Part shown: positions 58,093-64,000 of the stretch, one piece after another | How positions within the stretch are numbered: the first letter of the stretch is position 1 | How the letters are laid out: each line of letters opens with the position of its first letter | Assembly (NCBI GenBank): GCA_035713725.1 | Contig: DASTMZ010000197.1 | Span: 10,739 to 74,738 of the forward strand | DNA: 64,000 nucleotides | Direction: 5' to 3' | DNA from: DASQPR01 sp035713725 | GTDB taxonomy: Bacteria; Actinomycetota; Actinomycetes; Mycobacteriales; Micromonosporaceae | The notes under the pieces: model-generated | Databases searched by the model: none | The model's input: only the letters and a program-made list of their open reading frames with translations | Told to the model about the DNA's origin: nothing | Made by a program: the position numbers and the translations under genes

Positions 58093-59946
58093 ATGACTTT
58101 CGACGTTGCCACGATGCTGACGATCCCGGTGTTTCGAGCAATGGACGTGGACGCGGACGGCCGGGTGCTCGCCGGCAGCGACGAGTCCGGCACGATGCAG
58201 CTTGTCGAGATCGAGCCGGACGGTCGCGCGACCGCGTTGACCGCGCTGCCCGGCGCTTGCCGCGGCCGCTACGTGCCCGGCCGGCGGGCCGTCCTCGTCA
58301 CGCATGACGACGGCGGCAACGAACGCAGTCAGTTGTCGATGCTCGATGTCGAGGCGGTCGCCGCGTCCGGCGCGCCGGCCGGGCCGGACGACCTCGAGCC
58401 ATTAGTGCACGATCCCCGGTTCATCCACGACGTGGTCGACCTGACCGGCGAGAAGCTGTGCTACATCACGAACCGGCGCAACTCGATCGACTTCGACGTG
58501 ATCATCCGGGACCTCGCCACCGGCGACGAGATCGTCGCGTACGACGGCGGCGGCGCGGTGCGCGACGCTCGGATGGCCCCCGACGGCGGGGCAGTGGTGG
58601 TCGGCTTGAGCAGCCGTCCGGCGAACTCGGACCAGCTGCTGTACGTCGACATGCGGGTGGCCGACGCGGCGGCGCGGGTGACCGCGATCACCGACGCAGA
58701 CGATCATGCCCAGTACGCCGACGCGCATTTCACGTCGTCCGGTGACGCGATCGTCGTCACCTCTGATCGCGACCGCGACCTGTGCGGCATCGCGCGGTAT
58801 GACATCGCGACGGCACTGTGGTCGTGGCTGGTGACCGACGAGGCCTACGACGTGACCGGTTGGCTCGCGCCGAACGACGACGCGTTGCTCGTGGTGTCCA
58901 ATGTGGATGGTGCGGCGCGGGTCGCGGTGCACGATGGTCATGGCCGCCACCTCCGCGACGTGGCGCTGCCGGCGATCGGCTGCGTCGAAGGCCACCCGCT
59001 GCCGGCGCCGACGTGGTCGCCCGACTCGGCAACGGTTGCTATGTCGTTCTGCGGCGTCACAGTGCCCGGCGATGTGCTGCGGCTCGACGTGGCGACCGGA
59101 GTGGCAGCCGCGCTGACCGAATCGGCCGCGCCGATCACCGGATTCGCGCTCACCGAGCCGACGAGCGTACGGATCACGGCACACGATGGTGAACAGATCC
59201 CGTGCTTTGTCTATCCGGCGGGTACGAACGCCAACGGCGACCGCGACGACGTCGACGGCTCGTCGGTGATCTACATCCACGGTGGACCCGAGGGCCAGTC
59301 GCGCCGGCTCTTCAGCCCAATCATCAGCGGGCTCGCGCTCGCTGGCCACACCGTGCTCGTACCCAACGTGCGCGGCTCGTCCGGGTACGGCAAGCGGTGG
59401 TACTCGTTGGATGACGTACGCCTGCGGCTGAACTCGGTAGCCGACCTGGCAGCAATCCACGCGTACCTGCCGGAGCTCGGACTCGACCAGTCCCGCGTCG
59501 CGTTGTTCGGCGGGTCGTACGGCGGATACATGGTGCTCGCCGGCCTCGCGTTCCAGCCCGAGCTGTGGGCGGCCGGCGTCGACATCGTCGGTATCTCGTC
59601 GCTCGTGTCGTTCCTGGAGAACACGTCGCCGTATCGCCGCGCGACGCGGGAACGCGAATACGGCAGCCTCGAACACGACCGCGACTTCCTCGTCGAGGCA
59701 TCGCCGCTGACCCGCATCGACGACATGTCCGCGCCGCTGTTCGTGATCCACGGCGCGAACGACCCGCGCGTGCCGCTGTCCGAGGCCGAGCAGCTGCACG
59801 CTGCCCTTAGCGCCAAGGGCATCCCGTGCGAGCTGCGGGTCTACCACGACGAGGGACACGGCCTCGCGAAGCGCGCGAACCGGCTGGATGCATACCCGGC
59901 CGCCTTCGAGTTTCTCGGCCGACAGCTCGCCGCGGTCGCGGTCTGA
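58093..59946 (+). CDS. S9-family serine peptidase
   Basis: 617 residues. Propeller with THDDGGNERSQLSMLDVEAV, then hydrolase: VIYIHGGPEGQSRRLFSPII, VPNVRGSSGYGKRWYSLDD, nucleophile LFGGSYGGYMVLAGL, FVIHGANDPRVPLSEAEQ (acid) and YHDEGHGLAKRANRLD (histidine). ATG 58093 with GAGAGGG upstream. It lies between aceE and the fused E1, the two 2-oxoacid dehydrogenase genes. Second S9 enzyme in the window, only distantly similar to that at 21916. Confidence 0.92.
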   Translation: MTFDVATMLTIPVFRAMDVDADGRVLAGSDESGTMQLVEIEPDGRATALTALPGACRGRYVPGRRAVLVTHDDGGNERSQLSMLDVEAVAASGAPAGPDDLEPLVHDPRFIHDVVDLTGEKLCYITNRRNSIDFDVIIRDLATGDEIVAYDGGGAVRDARMAPDGGAVVVGLSSRPANSDQLLYVDMRVADAAARVTAITDADDHAQYADAHFTSSGDAIVVTSDRDRDLCGIARYDIATALWSWLVTDEAYDVTGWLAPNDDALLVVSNVDGAARVAVHDGHGRHLRDVALPAIGCVEGHPLPAPTWSPDSATVAMSFCGVTVPGDVLRLDVATGVAAALTESAAPITGFALTEPTSVRITAHDGEQIPCFVYPAGTNANGDRDDVDGSSVIYIHGGPEGQSRRLFSPIISGLALAGHTVLVPNVRGSSGYGKRWYSLDDVRLRLNSVADLAAIHAYLPELGLDQSRVALFGGSYGGYMVLAGLAFQPELWAAGVDIVGISSLVSFLENTSPYRRATREREYGSLEHDRDFLVEASPLTRIDDMSAPLFVIHGANDPRVPLSEAEQLHAALSAKGIPCELRVYHDEGHGLAKRANRLDAYPAAFEFLGRQLAAVAV

Positions 59947-60002
59947 GGCGATTCGACGGGTACGGCTTCACGACGGCCGTCGCGGTGCGCGATGCTGTGC
60001 CG

Positions 60003-62288
60003 GTGACGACGCCGAACGACCTCGACGACCGATTCCGTGCCGCGGTCGCGGGATTCACCGGCCCGACCGTCGCCGCGGACGAGCGTTCCGATGAGCCGTT
60101 GCGGCCTGGTGCTCAGTTGTCGCGCGACGACGCGCTGCGCCTGTTCGACGCGCAGCTCGCGAGCCGGCACCTTGATTTGGCCGCGCGCTGGCTGCGGAGC
60201 TTCAACGAGGGCTACTACACGATCGGTTCGTCGGGCCACGAGGGGAATGCCGCCGTCGCCGGTGCGCTGCGGGCCACCGATCCGGCGCTGCTGCACTACC
60301 GGTCCGGCGCGTTCTATCTGACCCGTGCCACGCAGGCCGGTCGTGAGCTGGCCGACGCGGTCAAGGACGTGGTACGAGGCCTCGTGGCGTCGGCGAGCGA
60401 ACCGATCGCCGGCGGTCGCCACAAGGTGTTCGGCCACGCGGATCTGGCCGTCATCCCTACCACGTCGACGATCGCGTCGCACCTGCCGCGCGCGGTCGGC
60501 ATTGGCTTTGCGATCTCGCTTGCGGCTCGCGGTGGTCCGGCGCCGGCCGCGATGGACTGGTCAGCCATGACGTTCCCGTCCGATGCCATCGTGGTCTGCT
60601 CGTTCGGCGACGCGTCGGTCAACCAGGCGGCGGCCACCGCGGCACTCAACGCGGCCGGCTGGGCGACGTACCGCGGGATCGACGTACCTGTGCTGTTCGT
60701 CTGCGAGGACAACGGGATCGGCGTGAGCGTACGGTCGCCGGACGGCTGGGTCGCCGACGTGCTCCGATCGCGACCAGGGCTGCATTACCTCGCCGCGGAC
60801 GGCTGTGACCTCATCGAGGCGTACGATGCCGCGACGGCGGCGGCCGCCTGGGTACGGGAGAACCGGCGGCCGGCCGTGTTGCACCTCGCGACCGTACGGC
60901 TGATGGGGCATGCCGGCGCGGACGCCGAGGTGGCATACCGTACGACGGCCGAGATCGCCAAGGACGCGCAGCGCGATCCATTGGTACGCACCGCCGAGCT
61001 GTTGATTGGCGGCGGGGTCCTCGACGGCGAAGGCGTAACCGCGCGCTACGACGAAATCGGCTGGCAAGTGCGCAGCCTTGCCGAGGACGCGATCGGGGAG
61101 CCGAAGCTCGCCACCGCGGCCCAGGTGATGGCGCCGCTGGCCCCGCGGCGGCCGGCCCGCTTGACACGTGCGATCGAGGCGTCGGCGGCCGTCGCGCTTG
61201 CCGATGCGGCCGCCGTCCGGTCGACCGCGTTCGGCAGCCGGTTGCCGGAGGACGCCGGTCCGATGACGTTGGCGCAAGCGATCAACGCGACGCTCACCGA
61301 TGCTCTTCTCACGTGGCCGCAAGCGTTGCTGTTCGGTGAGGACGTCGCGGCCAAGGGCGGCGTCTATGGCGTGACGAAGGGATTGCGCGACCGATTCGGT
61401 GACGCGCGCGTGTTCGACACGCTGCTCGACGAGACGTCCATCCTCGGCATCGCGCTCGGCGTCGGCCTCGCCGGCGGGTTGCCGATACCGGAGATCCAGT
61501 ATCTGGCTTACCTGCACTCCGCCGAGGATCAACTGCGTGGCGAGGCGGCCACCATGCAGTTCTTCTCGCAGAGCGCGTTTCGCAACCCGCTCGTCGTCCG
61601 GGTCGCTGGTCTCGCGTACCAGGAAGGGTTTGGCGGCCATTTCCACAACGACAACGCGGTCGGCGTGCTGCGCGACGTACCCGGCTTGGTAGTGGCTTGT
61701 CCCGCGCGCCCGGACGACGCGGCGGCGCTGCTGCGGACGTGCCTTGCCGCGGCCGTCACCGACGGCACGGTCGCTGCCTATCTCGAGCCGATTGCCCTCT
61801 ACCACACGCGGGACCTGCTCGCGGACGGCGACCGTGGCTGGATGGCGAAATACCCGGCGCCGGTCGACTGGGCGGCCGCGCACGTGCCGATTGGTCGCGC
61901 CCGTGTGGACGTGGTCGGCGCCGGCCGCGACTTGACGATCATCACGTTCGGCAACGGCGTACGGATGGCACTGCGCGCCGCCACCACGCTTGCCGCCGAC
62001 GGGGTCGGCAGCCGCGTCGTGGACCTTCGCTGGCTCGCGCCACTGCCCACCGCGGACATCATCCGCGAGGCGGCGGCGACCGGCCGGGTGCTGATCGCGG
62101 ACGAGACGCGGCGGTCCGGGGGTGTTGGTGAGGGCGTGCTCAGCGCGCTGGTCGACGCCGGTTTCGAGGGCGTCGCCCGTCGAGTGGCCGGTATCGACAC
62201 ATTCATCCCACTTGGTCCGGCTGCCCAGCATGTCCTGATCTCGCCGGAGACCATCGTCGAGGGTGCTCGTGGGCTGCTCGCGGCATGA
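60003..62288 (+). CDS. fused 2-oxoacid dehydrogenase E1 (alpha+beta in one chain)
   Basis: 761 residues that join an E1 alpha and an E1 beta. Alpha half: LLHYRSGAFYLTRATQAGRE, ThDP site CSFGDASVNQAAATAALNAA ending FVCEDNGIGVSV, then HLATVRLMGHAGADAEVAYR. Beta half from about residue 430: LLFGEDVAAKGGVYGVTKGL, EIQYLAYLHSAEDQLRGEAA, FGGHFHNDNAVGVLRDVPGL, VDLRWLAPLPTADI, and IADETRRSGGVGEGVL. This is the PDH/branched-chain E1 type, fused as in some actinomycetes. GTG 60003 is used; other GTGs just upstream are possible. Substrate (branched-chain or pyruvate) unclear. Confidence 0.9.
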   Translation: MTTPNDLDDRFRAAVAGFTGPTVAADERSDEPLRPGAQLSRDDALRLFDAQLASRHLDLAARWLRSFNEGYYTIGSSGHEGNAAVAGALRATDPALLHYRSGAFYLTRATQAGRELADAVKDVVRGLVASASEPIAGGRHKVFGHADLAVIPTTSTIASHLPRAVGIGFAISLAARGGPAPAAMDWSAMTFPSDAIVVCSFGDASVNQAAATAALNAAGWATYRGIDVPVLFVCEDNGIGVSVRSPDGWVADVLRSRPGLHYLAADGCDLIEAYDAATAAAAWVRENRRPAVLHLATVRLMGHAGADAEVAYRTTAEIAKDAQRDPLVRTAELLIGGGVLDGEGVTARYDEIGWQVRSLAEDAIGEPKLATAAQVMAPLAPRRPARLTRAIEASAAVALADAAAVRSTAFGSRLPEDAGPMTLAQAINATLTDALLTWPQALLFGEDVAAKGGVYGVTKGLRDRFGDARVFDTLLDETSILGIALGVGLAGGLPIPEIQYLAYLHSAEDQLRGEAATMQFFSQSAFRNPLVVRVAGLAYQEGFGGHFHNDNAVGVLRDVPGLVVACPARPDDAAALLRTCLAAAVTDGTVAAYLEPIALYHTRDLLADGDRGWMAKYPAPVDWAAAHVPIGRARVDVVGAGRDLTIITFGNGVRMALRAATTLAADGVGSRVVDLRWLAPLPTADIIREAAATGRVLIADETRRSGGVGEGVLSALVDAGFEGVARRVAGIDTFIPLGPAAQHVLISPETIVEGARGLLAA

Positions 62289-62411
62289 GCCGTACGGTTC
62301 TCTTTTAGGCTCGGTTTGCGGTGCGCCTCTTGCGCGGCGAGCGGCAACTGTGTGGACTACCCGTTACGGCGCGAATTGTGCGCCGCATGACCGAAGAGGA
62401 GGCATTCGACA

Positions 62412-62849
62412 GTGAGCGCGACCGCTGGTCAGGCCGCTGATGGGGTACGCAGCCTGGCGGACCGGTTCGGGGTCGAACCGGGGATGGTCGTCATGGAGAT
62501 GGGCTACGACGACGACGTCGACGAGAGTCTCCGTGATGCCCTGATGGACCGCTGCGGTGACCTGGTCGACGAGGATACCGACGAGGTCGTGGACGTGGTG
62601 CTGCTGTGGTGGCGCGACGGCGATGGCGATCTGGTCGACACGTTGGTGGACGCACTCGGCCCGCTGGCCGACAACGGAGTGGTCTGGCTGCTGACCCCGA
62701 AGGCGGGTCGCGCCGGTCACGTCGAGCCGAGCGAGATCACCGAGTCCGCGCCGACCGCTGGTCTGGCGCAGACGTCGACCATCAGCGCCGGCGTCGACTG
62801 GAGCGCCGCACGTCTGGTGGCGCCAAAGGCGGCGCGCGGCAAGCGCTGA
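62412..62849 (+). CDS. DUF3052 protein
   Basis: 145 residues. SLADRFGVEPGMVVMEMGYD, VDVVLLWWRDGDGDLVDTLV, DALGPLADNGVVWLLTPKAG and EITESAPTAGLAQTSTIS match the actinobacterial DUF3052 family, whose gene is commonly next to aceE and a peroxiredoxin. Function unknown; WWRDGDGDL-like acid residues suggest nucleotide or metal contact. GTG 62412 follows GAGGAGG. Confidence 0.92.
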   Translation: MSATAGQAADGVRSLADRFGVEPGMVVMEMGYDDDVDESLRDALMDRCGDLVDEDTDEVVDVVLLWWRDGDGDLVDTLVDALGPLADNGVVWLLTPKAGRAGHVEPSEITESAPTAGLAQTSTISAGVDWSAARLVAPKAARGKR

Positions 62850-62982
62850 ACCTCCTCTCATTCCGCCTCGGCCGATGACTCGGCCGTGGGTGTGGTGCGC
62901 CCGTCGGACCCCAGTGTGCGGTGCGATCCGGACGTGGCATGCTGGCGTGGAACTCGTGCGACGTCGCTGAGATGGAGACCCC

Positions 62983-63441
62983 ATGCCGATCGCGGTGGGC
63001 GCTGTCGCGCCCGACTTCACGCTGAAGGACGAGAACCACCAGGACGTGACGCTCTCGGACTTCCGAGGCAAGAAGAACGTGCTGCTCGTCTTCTACCCGT
63101 TCGCGTTCAGCCGGGTGTGCCACGGCGAGTTGTGCGAGGTGCGCGACAACATCGGCGACTTCGTCAACGACGACGCCGAGTTGCTTGCGGTCAGCGTCGA
63201 CGCCCCGTTCGCACACAAGGCGTGGGCCGCCGAAGAGGGGTACCAGTTCCGCCAGCTGTCGGACTTCTGGCCGCACGGGGACGTGTCCCGGTCGTACGGC
63301 GTGTTCGATGAGGACCGTGGCTTTTCGCTTCGAGGGACGTTCCTGATCGACCGCGAGGGCATCGTACGGTTCGCCGAGATGAACCCGCCCGGCGAAGCGC
63401 GCGACCAGAACGGCTGGCGCAAGGCGCTCGCGGCGATCTAG
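62983..63441 (+). CDS. peroxiredoxin, AhpE/1-Cys type
   Basis: 152 residues. YPFAFSRVCHGELCEVRD holds the peroxidatic Cys46 in P-x3-S-x2-C (usual Thr replaced by Ser) and a second cysteine at 51; LLAVSVDAPFAHKAWAAEEG and RGTFLIDREGIVRFAEMNPP complete the thioredoxin fold. Reduces peroxides with thiol or mycoredoxin. ATG 62983. Neighbour of DUF3052 and tRNA-Val as in Streptomyces. Confidence 0.92.
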   Translation: MPIAVGAVAPDFTLKDENHQDVTLSDFRGKKNVLLVFYPFAFSRVCHGELCEVRDNIGDFVNDDAELLAVSVDAPFAHKAWAAEEGYQFRQLSDFWPHGDVSRSYGVFDEDRGFSLRGTFLIDREGIVRFAEMNPPGEARDQNGWRKALAAI

Positions 63442-63579
63442 GCCGTCGGCGGCCGCGCCGTTCCGATTCCAGTTGCATACCTTGGTACGGTTGCGGGACG
63501 GCGCCGGCCTGACGCGGCGTACGCAGCCGGCCGTTGAGCCGGGTCCCAACCGAGATCGGCGGCCGCAAGGCGCCGTACC

Positions 63580-63651
63580 GGGCGCGTAGCTCAGTGGGAG
63601 AGCACCCGCCTTACAAGCGGGGGGTCGAAGGTTCGAAACCTTCCGCGCCCA
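63580..63651 (+). tRNA. tRNA-Val (UAC)
   Basis: Cloverleaf: acceptor GGGCGCG with CGCGCCC, D arm GCTCAGTGGGAGAGC, anticodon stem CCCGC/GCGGG around loop CTTACAA with anticodon TAC (63612-63614), T arm GAAGG-TTCGAAA-CCTTC, discriminator A at 63651. CCA is not encoded. The anticodon reads GUA/GUG and so Val. Confidence 0.97.
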
Positions 63652-63665
63652 CAAAAGGCCTCTGA

Positions 63666-63735
63666 CCTGTGGTAACGCTCGCTAGCCAGTCGGCTAGTTA
63701 GCGAGGAAGTGGGTTCGAGTCCCCCCGCTTTCCGA
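63666..63735 (+). other. tRNA-like remnant, possible attachment-site region
   Basis: Contains GTGGTAACGCTCGC, a stem CTCGCT/AGCGAG plus AGCC/GGCT (63678-63705) and a T-arm-like TGGGTTCGAGTCCCCCC (63710-63726). It lacks a pairable 5' acceptor and the T stem has a mismatch, so it is not a functional tRNA. Position between an intact tRNA and an integrase suggests an att scar. Confidence 0.5.
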
Positions 63736-63757
63736 CCCTCGGGCTTACAGTGCTCGG

Positions 63758-64000
63758 ATGCCCCCGCCCCGCCGCCGAGGTGAAGTCCGCAACCCGCGGC
63801 CGGTCCCGCCGCCCGAACTCGCCGTCTGGATCGAGTCGTACGAGCTGTCGCTGACCGGTAACAGCAAAAGCGACAAGACGGTGTGGATTTACACCGACGC
63901 CGTGACACGCCTCGGCGGCTGGCTACACGAGCACGAGCAGGTCGACGACTGGTTCAAGGTGACCAAGCAGCACATGCAGCGGTACATGACCTGGTTCATC
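63758..64000 (+). CDS. tyrosine integrase (phage-type), N-terminal part only
   Basis: 81 residues before the window ends. After a basic start (MPPPRRRGEVRNPRPVPP), LAVWIESYELSLTGNSKSDK, TVWIYTDAVTRLGGWLHEHE and KVTKQHMQRYMTWFI form the helical core-binding (SAM-like) domain of phage-type tyrosine recombinases. The catalytic R-H-R-Y part lies beyond the edge. ATG 63758. Directly after a tRNA, as for integrative elements; the element would extend to the right. Confidence 0.8.
   Translation, partial: MPPPRRRGEVRNPRPVPPPELAVWIESYELSLTGNSKSDKTVWIYTDAVTRLGGWLHEHEQVDDWFKVTKQHMQRYMTWFI

Noticed and set aside
63666..63735. A second functional tRNA gene
   Set aside because: There is T-arm-like sequence but no 5' acceptor partner, a T-stem mismatch and no clear anticodon loop.

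Overview
The window is chromosome of a high-GC Gram-positive bacterium (Actinomycetota, class Actinomycetes). The evidence is very GC-rich codon third positions, frequent GTG starts, a FAS-II locus with a PucR-type FasR and an AccD, DUF3145 and DUF3052 proteins, an RNHCP protein, an Rv2578c-type radical SAM protein, a homodimeric AceE and many apparently leaderless starts. The genus cannot be named from the sequence alone; the block aceE - DUF3052 - peroxiredoxin - tRNA-Val and the fasR-fabD-fabH-acpP-fabF-accD order recall the Streptomyces/Mycobacterium backbone (from memory, not searched).

Left part (1-7916): a surface-polysaccharide cluster. A truncated UDP-GlcNAc 2-epimerase (wecB, minus) is divergent from three overlapping glycosyltransferase genes and a wecC-type nucleotide-sugar dehydrogenase; together they could make and polymerise a ManNAcA-type sugar. 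Then 7945-14886: a MarR/MFS efflux pair with a perfect palindromic operator, a PAP2-type membrane enzyme, a TcmP-like protein, an F420-type monooxygenase, a pentapeptide protein, an RNHCP protein that seems to start with ATC, and a two-gene MerR operon behind a 19-bp-spacer promoter.

15037-31805: mixed housekeeping and accessory genes. They include a secreted phosphoesterase-like protein, a G/U mismatch glycosylase, a histone-H1-like protein with a zinc ribbon, a methyltransferase, a CDF metal exporter, a barstar-like protein, an S9 peptidase, an APH(3')-like kinase, a threonine dehydratase and, notably, an archaeal-type AspRS behind a foldable T-box riboswitch (25781-26098). Beta-oxidation-type genes and two proteins of unknown role follow.

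31815-39185: an Rv2578c-type radical SAM protein with an SOS-box-like site, a DMT transporter, a small Smr-domain protein, an overlapping fchA-like/folD-like pair in which FolD lacks its catalytic lysine, and a HelD/HelR-type helicase.

39573-57748: core lipid and central metabolism. DUF3145, accD, fabF, acpP, fabH and fabD (with an extra C-terminal barrel-sandwich domain), then fasR overlapping a transmembrane pseudokinase gene, a 1116-aa protein with a huge acidic tail, gltX, an L,D-transpeptidase and aceE. 58093-64000: an S9 peptidase, a fused alpha/beta 2-oxoacid dehydrogenase E1, DUF3052, a peroxiredoxin, tRNA-Val(UAC), a tRNA-like fragment and the start of a tyrosine integrase. The right edge is therefore probably the border of an integrated element. 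No rRNA, CRISPR array or complete insertion sequence was seen.
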